The notes beneath the pieces are model-generated. The model ran no database searches. It had not been told where the DNA came from and was given only the letters and a program-made list of their open reading frames with translations. From the NCBI GenBank assembly GCA_021731815.1, contig JAKFWO010000001.1:1-64000 (forward strand): a DNA stretch of 64,000 nt, given 5' to 3'. Numbering within the stretch: position 1 is the first letter of the stretch; each line of letters begins with the position of its first letter. Both the position numbers and the translations under genes were made by a program. This document shows positions 8,679-18,157 of this stretch, piece after piece. Source of the DNA: Hyphomonadaceae bacterium (GTDB lineage Bacteria; Pseudomonadota; Alphaproteobacteria; Caulobacterales; Aquidulcibacteraceae).

Positions 8679-10094
8679 ATGAATCTCGATCTCGACCTTG
8701 CTTCCGCGGCCTCGCGCGAAGCTGCGACTGAAATCCTGGCCGATGCTGTCATGGGGGGCGATGACGGAGAGATCTTCATCGAACGCACCCGTTCCGAGAG
8801 CTTTCTGTTCGACGACAGCCGGCTGAAATCCGCCTCTTACGACAGCCGTCAGGGCTTCGGCCTGCGGGTCGCGGCGGGCGAGGCGTCGGGTTATTCCTAT
8901 GCCAGCACGCTCGACATGGCGGCCCTCAGGCGGGCGGCGGGGGCGGCCAGTGCGGCGAAATCCGGCTATTCTGGCGTGATGGCCCAAAGCCCCATGCGCA
9001 CCAATCAGACGCTTTATCCTGACCTCGACCCTGTTCTCGCTCCGGAATTTCCGGAAAAGATCGGGCTCCTGCAAACCATCGACGCCTTTGCCCGCGCGCT
9101 CGATCCGCGGGTGGTGCAGGTCTCGGTCTCCTTCGCCGGCAATCGGCGGGAGGTGGAAATTCTGCGGCCCGATGGCGCGATCTATCGCGACCCGCGGCCG
9201 CTGGTGCGGGTCAATGTCGCCGTCACGGTCGAACAGAATGGCCGCCGCGAACAGGGTTCGGCCGGGGCCGGCGGGCGCGATGCCTATGCCAAATGGCTGG
9301 CACCGGCGGCGTGGGAGGCCCTGTCGCGCGAGGCGCTGCGGATCGCTTTGGTCAATCTCGAGGCCCGGCCGGCACCGGCCGGCGAGATGGATGTCGTGCT
9401 CGGCCCGGGCTGGCCGGGCGTTCTGCTGCACGAGGCGGTCGGCCACGGGCTCGAGGGCGATTTCAACCGCAAGGGGATTTCGGCCTTTGCCGGGAAGGTG
9501 GGCGAACGCATTGCCGCGCCGGGCGTAACCGTGGTGGATGACGGAACCCTGCCGGGACGGCGGGGCTCGCTGTCCCATGACGATGAAGGCACGCCGACCG
9601 GGCGGACCGTTCTGATCGAGGACGGGATCCTGAAAGGCTTTCTCCAGGACCGCATGAATGCGCGCCTGACCAATGTCGCGCCGACCGGCAATGGCCGGCG
9701 CGAAAGCTATGCCCATCTGCCCATGCCACGCATGACCAACACTTTCATGCTGGCGGGCGAACGCGACCCCGCCGAGATTCTCGAAAGCCTCGATCGCGGG
9801 CTCTATGCCGTCAATTTCGGTGGCGGGCAGGTGGACATTACATCGGGCAAATTCGTGTTCCAGTGCACCGAGGCCTATTGGGTCGAAGGCGGGAAGATTC
9901 AGTATCCCGTGAAGAATGCGACCCTGATCGGCGACGGGCCCACGGCGCTCACCCGGATTTCGGCGATCGGCAATGATCTCCGGCTCGATGACGGGGTGGG
10001 AACCTGCGGCAAGGGCGGCCAATCGGTGCCGGTCGGCGTCGGCCAGCCGACTCTCAAGCTGGCGGGGCTGACCGTCGGAGGTGCCGCAATCTAG
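8679..10094 (+). CDS. tldD: Metalloprotease TldD
   Basis: TldD works with TldE as a zinc peptidase that degrades unfolded peptides and matures some ribosomal peptides. The start at 8679 (MNLDLDLAS) gives 471 residues, the family size; an earlier in-frame ATG at 8607 would add 24 unlikely residues. The zinc motif HEAVGHGLEGD is present, followed by the typical DDGTLPGRRGSLSHDDEGTP segment and the C-terminal VGVGQPTLKLAGLTVGG. No tldE (pmbA) is in the window. The stop is a TAG four bases before a palindromic repeat element. Confidence 0.96.
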   Translation: MNLDLDLASAASREAATEILADAVMGGDDGEIFIERTRSESFLFDDSRLKSASYDSRQGFGLRVAAGEASGYSYASTLDMAALRRAAGAASAAKSGYSGVMAQSPMRTNQTLYPDLDPVLAPEFPEKIGLLQTIDAFARALDPRVVQVSVSFAGNRREVEILRPDGAIYRDPRPLVRVNVAVTVEQNGRREQGSAGAGGRDAYAKWLAPAAWEALSREALRIALVNLEARPAPAGEMDVVLGPGWPGVLLHEAVGHGLEGDFNRKGISAFAGKVGERIAAPGVTVVDDGTLPGRRGSLSHDDEGTPTGRTVLIEDGILKGFLQDRMNARLTNVAPTGNGRRESYAHLPMPRMTNTFMLAGERDPAEILESLDRGLYAVNFGGGQVDITSGKFVFQCTEAYWVEGGKIQYPVKNATLIGDGPTALTRISAIGNDLRLDDGVGTCGKGGQSVPVGVGQPTLKLAGLTVGGAAI

Positions 10095-10097
10095 ATT

Positions 10098-10202
10098 GCG
10101 TTCAGAAAAAGTGGAATCCGGTTTTTCCCCTGAACGCGCTCCAAATCCTTGAATCCGGGCATTTTCAATTCAGACATTCGGCTCGGATTTCCTTGAAAAT
10201 GC
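10098..10202 (+). repeat. Palindromic intergenic element, copy A
   Basis: A 105-base two-hairpin element. The first arm pair is GCGTTCAG/CTGAACGC around GTGGAATCCGG. The second is GCATTTTCAA/TTGAAAATGC. Nearly the same sequence occurs at 39048-39151 (inverted) and 54158-54261, with a variant at 42175-42285 and a fragment at 39787-39822. It starts 3 bases after the tldD stop, and the flanking text CTAGATTGCG resembles that of copy B. It may act as a 3'-end structure or terminator for tldD. Confidence 0.9.
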
Positions 10203-10241
10203 TCTGGATGAATGTTCTGCCCGAATGATCTGGCTGAGTGA

Positions 10242-11345
10242 ATGAACGCACTGGTACTTGGGATCGAATCGAGCTGCGACGAAACCGCCGCAGCAATCCT
10301 GCGACTGACACGGGATTCCGGGGAGCCGGACCGGATCGAGCTGTTATCGTCCGTCATTGCTGGCCAGGAGCTGCTCCATGCGGCCTATGGCGGGGTGGTG
10401 CCCGAAATCGCGGCGCGTGCCCATGCAGAAATGCTCAATCCCGTGATTTCCGAAGCGCTGGCCGCTGCCGACGTGGAATTTTCCGCGCTCGATGCCATTG
10501 CAGCGACCGCCGGGCCCGGCCTGATCGGCGGGGTCATTGCCGGACTGATGACCGCCAAGGGTCTGGCCTTTGCGCTGGGCAAGCCATTGATCGCCGTCAA
10601 TCATCTCGAAGGACATGCGCTGTCGCCGCTGCTCGCGGGGGAATGCGCCTTTCCTTTTCTGTTGCTGCTGGTATCGGGCGGGCATTGCCAATTGTTGGTG
10701 GTGGAGGGATTGGGCAGCTATCGTCGGCTGGGCGCGACGATCGATGATTCGGCGGGCGAGGCCTTTGACAAGACGGCCAAATTGCTGGGCCTCGGCTTTC
10801 CGGGTGGGCCCGCGATCGAGGCGCTTGCCCGTGAAGGCAATCCACGCGCTTATGCTTTTCCGCGCCCTTTTCCCGATCGGGCTGCGCTCGATTTTTCCTT
10901 TTCGGGCCTCAAAACAGCCGTGCGGCGCGCGGTGGAAGCCGGCGGCGCGTTATCGGCGATTGCGAAATCCGATATCGCGGCCTCTTTCCAGGCGGCCATT
11001 GCCGATATTCTCGGAATGCGGTCGCGCGAGGCCATGGCGCGCATCGGCCCTGAATGGCCCGAAGGCAGCCGGCGCTTCGTGGTGGCCGGCGGTGTGGCCG
11101 CCAATCAGGCGCTGCGCACCCGCCTCGCGACCGAGGCCGCGGCCCAGGGCTTCAGCCTGCATGTGCCACCCCTGCAATTCTGTACCGACAATGCCGCGAT
11201 GATCGCGCTGGCCGGTGCCATGCGCTTTCTGTCCGGCAGCACGGATGGGCTCGATGCCACGGCCCGGCCGCGCTGGCCGCTCGATGCCGAAGCCGCAAAG
11301 CGGGCGCCCATGCATGTTCCCGGCCGCAAGGGCGCGAAGGCGTGA
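10242..11345 (+). CDS. tsaD: tRNA threonylcarbamoyladenosine synthase subunit TsaD
   Basis: TsaD transfers the threonylcarbamoyl group to A37 of tRNAs that read ANN codons, together with TsaB, TsaE and TsaC. The product starts with the ASKHA nucleotide-binding text [13 protein letters not shown]. The metal-binding histidines are in NHLEGHAL (H121, H125). [27 protein letters not shown] and [12 protein letters not shown] follow in order. At 367 residues it is full length. In many alphaproteobacteria tsaD is followed by gpsA and a yciI gene; here those two lie about 3 kb away on the other strand, with cbp3-plsX-fabH between. Confidence 0.97.
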   Translation: MNALVLGIESSCDETAAAILRLTRDSGEPDRIELLSSVIAGQELLHAAYGGVVPEIAARAHAEMLNPVISEALAAADVEFSALDAIAATAGPGLIGGVIAGLMTAKGLAFALGKPLIAVNHLEGHALSPLLAGECAFPFLLLLVSGGHCQLLVVEGLGSYRRLGATIDDSAGEAFDKTAKLLGLGFPGGPAIEALAREGNPRAYAFPRPFPDRAALDFSFSGLKTAVRRAVEAGGALSAIAKSDIAASFQAAIADILGMRSREAMARIGPEWPEGSRRFVVAGGVAANQALRTRLATEAAAQGFSLHVPPLQFCTDNAAMIALAGAMRFLSGSTDGLDATARPRWPLDAEAAKRAPMHVPGRKGAKA

Positions 11346-11441
11346 GCCCGGCTTTTCCACGTGCGCTTGTCCTCCCGGCGATAAACGCATAAGCCGGGCC
11401 GCGCGGGCCCATAGCCGCGATCACATGGAGCGGACACGACG

Positions 11442-12014
11442 GTGGATTTCGATTTCCTGAAACCGAGAGAGCGCAAGCGTGCCGCCGAAAGCCTGTATAA
11501 TTCGGTGGTTTCCGCGGCGCGCCGGGAGGTCTTTTATCTCGAAGGCGGGATCAGGGATGATCTCGACGGGCGACTCGAGCTGATCTGGATGTTTGCATCC
11601 CTGCTGCTGGGCGAACTGGGCGCGCGCGGCGATGAAGGCACTTTGCCATCACAGGATTTTGTCGACCGCCTGTTCAAGGGGGTGGATCAGGCATTGCGCG
11701 ATGTCGGCGTGGGCGACATGCAGATTGCCCGGCGCGCCCGCAAACGGGCCGAGGATTTTTCCGGCCGGGTGAAGGCCTATCGCGCAGCCCTCGCGCACAA
11801 GGATCATGAAGAGCTCGCCGATGCATTGGGCCGCAACCTGCTGGCGCGTCTTGTACCTGGGCAGGGTCCCGACCGGGACCGGCTGATAAAATCCTATTCC
11901 GAATATTGCTTCCGCTGTCGGGATGCCCTGGCGGCCCATGCGCTTGCGGCGATCAGGGGAGACGGAATCATCATCTGGCCGGAATTCGTGGCTCCCGCAC
12001 CAAATCCCGGCTGA
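11442..12014 (+). CDS. Ubiquinol-cytochrome c chaperone, CBP3/UPF0174 family
   Basis: Bacterial homologue of the mitochondrial CBP3 assembly factor for the cytochrome bc1 complex. The 190-residue product starts at a GTG (11442) and contains the family text LYNSVVSAARREVFYLEGGI, then ELIWMFASLLLGEL. FVDRLFKGVDQALRDVGVGD and KRAEDFSGRVKAYRAAL complete the pattern. No signal peptide is seen, in line with a cytoplasmic chaperone. In related genomes this gene precedes a DUF177 gene and plsX; here the DUF177/rpmF genes are absent and plsX starts about 100 bases downstream. Confidence 0.88.
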   Translation: MDFDFLKPRERKRAAESLYNSVVSAARREVFYLEGGIRDDLDGRLELIWMFASLLLGELGARGDEGTLPSQDFVDRLFKGVDQALRDVGVGDMQIARRARKRAEDFSGRVKAYRAALAHKDHEELADALGRNLLARLVPGQGPDRDRLIKSYSEYCFRCRDALAAHALAAIRGDGIIIWPEFVAPAPNPG

Positions 12015-12111
12015 GAACCCGCCACGCGCAGCCCTCCGCTTTGAATTCCGGAAGGCATTGGCTATGGTCGGCCGCCATGGCCCGCGCGCGCCGCATCAGA
12101 CAAGGCTGACG

Positions 12112-13173
12112 ATGAACCACAAGCCGGTCATTTCCGTGGACGCCATGGGTGGAGACAACGCGCCCGGAATCGTCATCGAAGGTCTGGCGCTGACCGCCCG
12201 TCACGCGGCGGACACCCGGTTTCTGCTGCATGGCGACGAAGCGCAGCTGACCCCTCTGATTGGCCGGTTCCCGGTCCTCAGCGGCCGCGCCGAGATCCGC
12301 CACACCGACAAATCGGTGACCATGGACGCCAAGCCGAGTCAGGCCCTGCGCGCCAGCCGCGGGTCGTCGATGTGGAACGCACTCGAAAGCGTGCGATCGG
12401 GCGAGTCCCATGCCGCCGTGTCGGCCGGCAATACCGGGGCGCTGATGGCGATCTCGAAAATCGTGCTGCGCACCTTTGCGGGAATCCATCGCCCCGCCAT
12501 TGCCGCCACCTGGCCGACCGCGACCGGCAAGGCCGTGGTGCTCGACATGGGAGCCAATGTCGAGGCCGGGGCCCGCCAATTGGTCGAATTCGCCATCATG
12601 GGCGAGGCCTTTGCCCGCGCCGTGCATGGCAAGCCGCGCCCGGTGGTCGGGCTCCTCAATATCGGCTCGGAGGAGCTGAAGGGCCGCGACGAGATCCGCG
12701 AGGCCGCCCGGCTCATTCGGGAATCGGGCGTGGATATCGCCTTTGGCGGTTTCGTCGAGGGCAATGATATTTTCTCAGGAAAATTCGATGTGGTGGCCAC
12801 GGACGGTTTCACCGGCAATGTGGCGCTGAAAACGGCGGAAGGCACCGCCAAGCTGATTTCGGGGGCGCTCAAGGAGGCGCTTTCGGCCTCGCTGCGCACC
12901 AAATTCGGGGCCCTGCTCGCCATGCCGGCGCTCAAATCCCTGCGCGACAAGCTCGATCCCCGCACCGGCAATGGCGGGGTGTTTCTGGGGCTTTCGGGTG
13001 TGGTCGTGAAAAGCCATGGCGGGACGGACGGGCTGGGCTTCTCCACCGCCGTGCGGCTGGCCATCGATATGAGCCGGAGTGATTTTTCTCAGGAAATCGC
13101 GCGCAATCTCGCCCGATTGCCCGGAGAGCACATCACGGCCATGCCGGCCGAAGCCGCGGATGTGCTGTCGTGA
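12112..13173 (+). CDS. plsX: Phosphate acyltransferase PlsX
   Basis: Converts acyl-ACP to acyl-phosphate, the first step of the PlsX-PlsY route to phosphatidic acid. I start it at the ATG at 12112, giving [13 protein letters not shown] at the N-terminus and 353 residues, as expected. [27 protein letters not shown] and [18 protein letters not shown] are family motifs, and the end [17 protein letters not shown] is typical. It overlaps fabH by 4 bases (GTGA), the common plsX-fabH arrangement linking phospholipid and fatty acid synthesis. The ihfA and merR-type genes that often follow fabH are not here. Confidence 0.97.
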   Translation: MNHKPVISVDAMGGDNAPGIVIEGLALTARHAADTRFLLHGDEAQLTPLIGRFPVLSGRAEIRHTDKSVTMDAKPSQALRASRGSSMWNALESVRSGESHAAVSAGNTGALMAISKIVLRTFAGIHRPAIAATWPTATGKAVVLDMGANVEAGARQLVEFAIMGEAFARAVHGKPRPVVGLLNIGSEELKGRDEIREAARLIRESGVDIAFGGFVEGNDIFSGKFDVVATDGFTGNVALKTAEGTAKLISGALKEALSASLRTKFGALLAMPALKSLRDKLDPRTGNGGVFLGLSGVVVKSHGGTDGLGFSTAVRLAIDMSRSDFSQEIARNLARLPGEHITAMPAEAADVLS

Positions 13174-14150
13174 GCGGCGAACAGCGTTCCCTGATCCGCG
13201 GCCTCGGCGGCTATCTGCCCGAACGCATATTGACCAATGCGGATCTCGCGCAAATGGTCGATACGACCGATTCCTGGATCGTCGAGCGCACCGGCATTCG
13301 CGAGCGCCATATTGCGGCGGATGGCGAAACCACTTCGACCCTCGCCATTCGAGCGGCCGAACGTGCCCTCGCCGCCGCCGGAATGCGTGCCGATGAGATT
13401 GAGCTCATCGTGCTGGCCACCGCGACGCCTGATCAGACCTTTCCGGCCACCGCCGCCCGGGTGCAGGCCGCGCTGGGAACAGCGTCCGGCGGGGCGGCTT
13501 TCGACGTGCAGGCCGTGTGTTCGGGGTTCCTGTTTGCGACGGGGGTCGCCGACAATTTCCTTGCGCGCGGCCAGTTCCGCAGCGCGCTGGTGATCGGGGC
13601 GGAGACCTTTTCGCGCATCCTCGACTGGACCGACCGCACGACCTGCGTCTTGTTCGGCGACGGGGCAGGTGCCATGGTGCTGACCGCCGAGGACCCCAAA
13701 AGCGCCGGCGATCGCGGGATCATGGGGGTCGAACTTCATACGGACGGTTCGAAGCACGATCTGCTGTTTGTCGATGGTGGCCCGTCAAGCACCAAAACGG
13801 TGGGCCATTTGCGAATGCAGGGCAATCAGGTATTCAAACACGCGGTGGTCAATCTCTCCAATTCGATCGAAAGTGTGGCGCGCCGGCATGGCGTGCCTCT
13901 GTCGGAAGTGGACTGGTTCATCCCCCATCAGGCCAATCAGCGGATTCTCGAAGCCGTCGCCCGCCGCATCGGTATCGACGAAAAAAAAGTGATTTCCACT
14001 TTGGCACATCACGCCAACACTTCGGCAGCATCTATTCCGCTGGCCTTTGCCGAGGCCGTGGACGACGGGCGAATCCGGCCGGGCGATCTCGCGCTCATGG
14101 AGGCCATGGGCGGAGGATTTTCCTGGGGCGCCGCGCTCGCGCGGGTTTGA
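13170..14150 (+). CDS. fabH: Beta-ketoacyl-ACP synthase III FabH
   Basis: Condenses acetyl-CoA with malonyl-ACP to start fatty acid synthesis. The 326-residue product starts at a GTG overlapping the plsX stop. The catalytic triad is complete: C117 in [10 protein letters not shown], the histidine in [11 protein letters not shown] and the asparagine in [11 protein letters not shown]. The glycine-rich C-terminus [13 protein letters not shown] is typical. It is the last gene of this plus-strand run and converges on gpsA 25 bases away. Confidence 0.97.
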   Translation: MSGEQRSLIRGLGGYLPERILTNADLAQMVDTTDSWIVERTGIRERHIAADGETTSTLAIRAAERALAAAGMRADEIELIVLATATPDQTFPATAARVQAALGTASGGAAFDVQAVCSGFLFATGVADNFLARGQFRSALVIGAETFSRILDWTDRTTCVLFGDGAGAMVLTAEDPKSAGDRGIMGVELHTDGSKHDLLFVDGGPSSTKTVGHLRMQGNQVFKHAVVNLSNSIESVARRHGVPLSEVDWFIPHQANQRILEAVARRIGIDEKKVISTLAHHANTSAASIPLAFAEAVDDGRIRPGDLALMEAMGGGFSWGAALARV

Positions 14151-14175
14151 CCTTTGGTACAATTCAGGCCCGCGC

Positions 14176-15180
14176 CTAACGCGCCTCGGCTCTGAACGGG
14201 CGGGCGAGCAGGCGCTCCATAGCCTCGGGCACCGTCATTTCCTCGGTGAGGATCGCATTGACGGCCTGAGCGATCGGCATCTCGATGCCGTGGCGGCGCG
14301 CCAGCTCGATCAGTGCAGGAGCGGTCTCGGCCCCCTCGGTTACCGCCCGGCGGGCGGCGAGGACAGTGCCCGGGGCTTCGCCCGCCGCCAGCGCCAGCCC
14401 GAAGGACATATTGCGCGATTGGGGTGAGGAACAGGTCAATACCAGATCGCCCAGACCCGACAGGCCGGCCAGCGTCTCTGCACGCCCACCCAAAGCAATG
14501 CCCAGCCGGCTCATTTCCGCAAAGCCGCGCGCGATCAGCGCCGCATGGGCCGAGCGGCCGAGGCCCAGCCCCTCCACGATCCCCGCCCCGATGGCGAGCA
14601 CATTTTTAACCGCTCCGCCAATTTCGGCCCCGATCACATCATCGGTCCAATAAGGCCGGAAACCGGGATGGCCGATCGCTTCGGCCGCGCGCCGCCCGAG
14701 TGTTTCATCAGCGCAGGCAAGCGTCACCGCTGTCGGCAGGCCGCGCGCCACATCCGAGGCAAAAGACGGACCCGACAACACGCCCGCCACGGCCCCAGGT
14801 GCCGCTTCGGCTGCAATTTCGGCCATGAATTTCAGGCTGTCGCGCTCGATCCCCTTGGCGCAGATCAGGATCAGCGTATCCGGGCGCAGATTTGGCGACA
14901 GCCGCGCGAGCAATGCGCGCAAATGCCGGGCCGGGGTGACGGCAAGGATGAGATCGCATTGGCCGAGGGGGGCGAGATCCCCGGTCATTCCGATCGCCGC
15001 CGGAATCTCGATGTCGGGCAGGAAAAGCGGATTACCCCGGCCCGCGGCGAGGCTCGCCACCACTTCAGGCTCATGCGCCCATAGTGTCACCTGGCGACCG
15101 GCGCGAAAGGCCGTCAGCGCGAGAGCCGTGCCCCAGGCACCGGCTCCCAGAACGCCGATCCGTGCGAATGTCCCGCTCAT
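14176..15180 (-). CDS. gpsA: Glycerol-3-phosphate dehydrogenase [NAD(P)+] GpsA
   Basis: Reduces dihydroxyacetone phosphate to sn-glycerol 3-phosphate for phospholipid synthesis. The Rossmann motif [13 protein letters not shown] is at the N-terminus. [38 protein letters not shown] and the catalytic-lysine text [20 protein letters not shown] follow, with [19 protein letters not shown] near the end. At 334 residues it is complete. It is preceded on the same strand by a YciI gene whose stop is 27 bases upstream of the gpsA start. Its placement next to plsX-fabH brings three lipid-precursor genes together. Confidence 0.96.
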   Translation of the reverse strand: MSGTFARIGVLGAGAWGTALALTAFRAGRQVTLWAHEPEVVASLAAGRGNPLFLPDIEIPAAIGMTGDLAPLGQCDLILAVTPARHLRALLARLSPNLRPDTLILICAKGIERDSLKFMAEIAAEAAPGAVAGVLSGPSFASDVARGLPTAVTLACADETLGRRAAEAIGHPGFRPYWTDDVIGAEIGGAVKNVLAIGAGIVEGLGLGRSAHAALIARGFAEMSRLGIALGGRAETLAGLSGLGDLVLTCSSPQSRNMSFGLALAAGEAPGTVLAARRAVTEGAETAPALIELARRHGIEMPIAQAVNAILTEEMTVPEAMERLLARPFRAEAR

Positions 15181-15207
15181 TCGGCTAAACCCGGTTCGGG
15201 CGGGAAT

Positions 15208-15492
15208 TCACGCGAGCCCGCCAAAGGCAGGGCGGAACGCGTCGATCCGCACTTCCTCGAACAGGCCGGCCAATGCATAGGGGTCGGTAGCGGCAAAAGC
15301 TTCGGCCTCCGCCCGGTTGGCGACGTCGAGGATGATCAGGCTGCCGATGAACCGGTCGGAATCATCAAGCATCGGCCCACTGAGGCGAATGATCCCCAGA
15401 CGCTCGCGCATGAAGGCGAGATGAGCCTCCCGCGTGGCCATGCGCAAGGGCAGGCTGTCCTTCTTGTCGCGACAATGAAGTGTGAAAAGCAT
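15208..15492 (-). CDS. YciI-like protein
   Basis: A 94-residue dimeric alpha+beta barrel protein of the YciI family (ferredoxin-like fold). Visible features are FTLHCRDKKDSLPLRMATREAHLAFM, with the family histidine, and FAATDPYALAGLFEEVRIDAF at the end. The biochemical role is unknown for most members. It is probably co-transcribed with gpsA, as in many alphaproteobacteria. Upstream lies a 13-base tandem repeat that fills most of the gap to the MAPEG gene. Confidence 0.88.
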   Translation of the reverse strand: MLFTLHCRDKKDSLPLRMATREAHLAFMRERLGIIRLSGPMLDDSDRFIGSLIILDVANRAEAEAFAATDPYALAGLFEEVRIDAFRPAFGGLA

Positions 15493-15568
15493 GGATTATC
15501 CATTCGCGGGTCTGTGCAGGCGGCCAGCAATCCCTGCTTCCAAAGCCTGCGTCAAGCCGCGGCCTGCG

Positions 15569-15680
15569 CCTCAGGCCAGAACCCAAGGCCAGAACCTCAG
15601 GCCAGAACCTCAGGCCAGAACCTCAGGCCAGAACCTCAGGCCAGAACCTCAGGCCTGCGCCTCAGGCCATGTTATCAGGC
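15569..15680. repeat. 13-bp tandem repeat array (intergenic)
   Basis: Unit CCTCAGGCCAGAA repeated from 15569, with about five near-perfect copies up to 15646 and degenerate copies to about 15680. The last bases run into the stop codon of the minus-strand MAPEG gene (stop at 15688-15690). It lies between that gene and the YciI gene. The 13-base period would shift the frame in a coding region. There are no spacers, so it is not a CRISPR array. Confidence 0.92.
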
Positions 15681-15687
15681 TAGAACC

Positions 15688-16140
15688 TCAGGCAATGGCA
15701 AGCCAGATGGCACCCGCCCCCAGCGCGATCAGCGACGAAAAGGCGAGCACCGTGCCCAGCACGCGCGCGAGCGAGGTCTTGCTCGCATCCTGCCACATGC
15801 TGAACGCGTGCAATACCCGGCTGAGTGTCAGCAGGCTGCCGGTGATATGGATGAAGAGTGGCGCGGCTCCCAGCAAGGCCACCAGGATCAGCACGGCGAT
15901 TCCGACCGGAATATTTTCCGCCGCATTGCCGTGGGCGCGGATGGCATTGCGCAGTGCGGGATGGTCGCCGTCGCCCGTCCCCACCCGCTTGGCCAGGCGC
16001 ACGCGCACCACGCCGAGCGCCAGAACAACCAGCCAGATCGCATTGATGCCCGCATAGAATGCGGCCGCTTTCAGGGCGGTGGAGGGGGCACCCGCCAATT
16101 GCGATGCCAAAACTGCGCCGGAAGATTCCAGAAACACCAT
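15688..16140 (-). CDS. MAPEG-family membrane protein (YecN-like)
   Basis: A small integral membrane protein of the MAPEG (membrane-associated eicosanoid/glutathione metabolism) superfamily. Taking the ATG at 16140 gives 150 residues with four hydrophobic segments, including INAIWLVVLALGVVRV and IPVGIAVLILVALLGAAPLF. The family signature RNAIRAHGNAAENIP lies between the first two. A GTG at 16185 would add 15 residues but has no good ribosome site. The bacterial members are of unknown or glutathione-related function. The stop codon sits at the edge of the 13-bp tandem repeat. Confidence 0.85.
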   Translation of the reverse strand: MVFLESSGAVLASQLAGAPSTALKAAAFYAGINAIWLVVLALGVVRVRLAKRVGTGDGDHPALRNAIRAHGNAAENIPVGIAVLILVALLGAAPLFIHITGSLLTLSRVLHAFSMWQDASKTSLARVLGTVLAFSSLIALGAGAIWLAIA

Positions 16141-16540
16141 TTCTCGCCCGTTCGGTTTTTTGGTTTTGATGTGTTGCGCAGACACGCATCTATGTCCGGC
16201 ACGACCTCGTCAGAGCGCCCGACAATCCCCGGACCGGGAAGAAAGTCAAGTGATCCACAAGGTCATTTCCCATGGCGCGCTCCGGAGGCTCCCGCCGGCC
16301 ATTCCACCCGAGGATTTCCGCGGCCTGAAATCTGCACGCCTTCCAGTCGAATTCTCGGGGTGCTTCACCATCTGTGGCTCACCCGCTGTGGTGCAAATAC
16401 CACAGTTCCGCAATAATCGGCAATTTTGGCAAAACTGCCATCTTTTCGCCTTGTTCAGCCTTTGTTGTATTCGGCGTGATAGTATACAGGCGTTGTGAAT
16501 AATCGCGTGGCAGGCAAGCCATGCAAAAACGGGGTCGGCG
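16141..16540. other. Gap of about 400 bases without a convincing gene
   Basis: Several overlapping frames are open but none has good codon use or a recognisable product. Bases 16380-16500 are distinctly richer in A/T than the surroundings and include TTGTTG and TATACA elements 15 bases apart, a weak promoter candidate for the small gene at 16541. Nothing else is evident. Confidence 0.5.
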
Positions 16541-16780
16541 ATGGGCAAGGGGTTCAAACTTTCGAATTTTATCCGCACATCGCCCGGCGCGGCGCTGTTC
16601 CGGTTCGTAGTGTCGCTTTTGGGTCACGGAAATTCTGCCCGGCGTGGCGTTTCGGGACCGGGTGGCAAGATGCGCACGCGCATGAGTTCCCATGTCAGCG
16701 GCCCCAATGGGATCAGTGATGATCTCTATGTGTTGCCGCCCGCCTTTGCCCGTTATTTGCGGCGCGACCGCAATCGCTGA
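16541..16780 (+). CDS. Small hypothetical protein, 79 residues
   Basis: Not recognised. The product is basic (MGKGFKLSNFIRTSPG at the start, FARYLRRDRNR at the end) with no signal peptide or clear membrane segment. Codon third positions are GC-rich as in the real genes nearby, and an A/T-rich promoter-like stretch precedes it. A longer minus-strand frame overlaps but has poorer composition. It converges with the deacetylase gene. Existence is uncertain. Confidence 0.45.
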   Translation: MGKGFKLSNFIRTSPGAALFRFVVSLLGHGNSARRGVSGPGGKMRTRMSSHVSGPNGISDDLYVLPPAFARYLRRDRNR

Positions 16781-16828
16781 CATTTGGCCCGGGCAGAGCA
16801 GGCGAGGCCCCGCGCGGCGCGGTTCCCG

Positions 16829-17860
16829 TTACCCGGAATTCAGCCCATTCAAAAAGCCGGGGACAATGTCGCCCAGCGCCTCGATCGCATAGCCACCTTC
16901 CATCACCACCAGCGCGGGCAGGCCCAGCCGCGCGATCGCTGCGCCCATGGCCGGGTAATCCTCAAGGGTCAGCCGGAACCGGCCCAGCGGGTCGTCGACA
17001 AAGGTGTCCGCTCCGAACGAGACCACCAGAAAATCCGGCCCGAAGGCCGCGATCGCCTCGCAGGCCGCCTCGAGATGACGCGAATAGGTCGCCCAGTCGC
17101 AGCCCGGAGCCAGTGGCAGATTGAGCGTGTAACCATAGCCCGGTCCCTCGCCGGTCTCGTCCGCATGGCCGAGGAAAAAGGGATATTCATCGCGCGGATC
17201 GGCGTGGAGATTGACGACCAGCACATCCTCGCGCGCATAGAAAATTGCCTGCGTGCCATTGCCGTGATGGTAATCGACATCGAGAACCGCCACTTTTCGC
17301 CCGCTTTGCCGGCACAGCCAATTGGCAGCAACCGCGGCATTATTGATGAAGCAATAGCCGCCATATTGGCCGGGCATGGCGTGATGGCCCGGTGGGCGGG
17401 CACAGGCGAAAGCCAGGCGCTCGCCGCCAAGCAGGGTCTTTGCGGCGCTGAGCGCCAGTTGCGCCCCGTCACAGGCCGCCTGCCAGGTCTGCGCGCCGAT
17501 CGGGGTTCCCGAATCGAAGGCGTAGAGCCCGATCTTGCCGTCGATCGCCACGGGGATCCGGTCGCGACGCATCCCCGGCCCTGGCCAGGCCAGCGGGAAA
17601 ATATCGCCATCCCGGCCGGACGCCCGCCATTCCTGATGTGCCTCCCGCAAAAAGGCGAGATAGCCGGCCTCATGGACATCGAGAATGGGGCCGAGTCCGA
17701 AATCCCCGCTTTTTTCGAGCGGGCCGAGGCGGGCGCGCGCAAGGCCCGCACAAATGGCTTCCAGGCGGCGGGGATTCTCGAAACAGGGGGCGAATTTCCC
17801 GTCCTTGATTTCGCCGGCGCAATCATGGATGGCGTGTCCATGCGCAAAGAAAATCCGCAT
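16829..17860 (-). CDS. HDAC-family deacetylase (acetylpolyamine amidohydrolase-like)
   Basis: A zinc-dependent deacetylase of the arginase/HDAC fold. The start at 17860 (MRIFFAHGHAIHDCAG) has an AAGGA site 8 bases upstream and gives 343 residues, the size of acetylpolyamine amidohydrolases. Catalytic elements are complete: the tandem histidines in RPPGHHAMPG, the zinc ligands in LDVDYHHGNGTQ and SFGADTFVDDP, and the final GGY in VMEGGYAIEAL. Likely substrates are acetylated polyamines or other small amides; protein deacetylation cannot be excluded. It is divergent from mazG. Confidence 0.9.
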   Translation of the reverse strand: MRIFFAHGHAIHDCAGEIKDGKFAPCFENPRRLEAICAGLARARLGPLEKSGDFGLGPILDVHEAGYLAFLREAHQEWRASGRDGDIFPLAWPGPGMRRDRIPVAIDGKIGLYAFDSGTPIGAQTWQAACDGAQLALSAAKTLLGGERLAFACARPPGHHAMPGQYGGYCFINNAAVAANWLCRQSGRKVAVLDVDYHHGNGTQAIFYAREDVLVVNLHADPRDEYPFFLGHADETGEGPGYGYTLNLPLAPGCDWATYSRHLEAACEAIAAFGPDFLVVSFGADTFVDDPLGRFRLTLEDYPAMGAAIARLGLPALVVMEGGYAIEALGDIVPGFLNGLNSG

Positions 17861-18157
17861 CAATTCGTCCTTTTGGGCTTCGGCTCTTGCCTTCATACGA
17901 TCTGGAACGATGTTGCGAAAGACTTCTGTTGCGGACTTCTCTCGCGGGCCTCGCGCCGGAAGCCTCCGTCCAACGGCCGGAGAATTGCATTGTTCTTGTG
18001 AAAAAATGAAATAGAACAATCCATAGCCTCCACAACGGGAGAGAATCCGCGCGGTGCCAGGTCCCCCGGGGTATCCGCCTGAGCAAATTCATTGCCTCCG
18101 CTCCGGATTTGCCCGATCGCTGTAATGGTCAAGCATCCCCGGAATGTCGAATTGAAG

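Noticed and set aside
8142-10022. A 626-residue minus-strand frame over tldD
   Set aside because: Antisense shadow; tldD has an intact zinc motif and full family length.
15569-15680. Possible CRISPR array
   Set aside because: The units are 13 bases with no unique spacers, and no cas genes are present.
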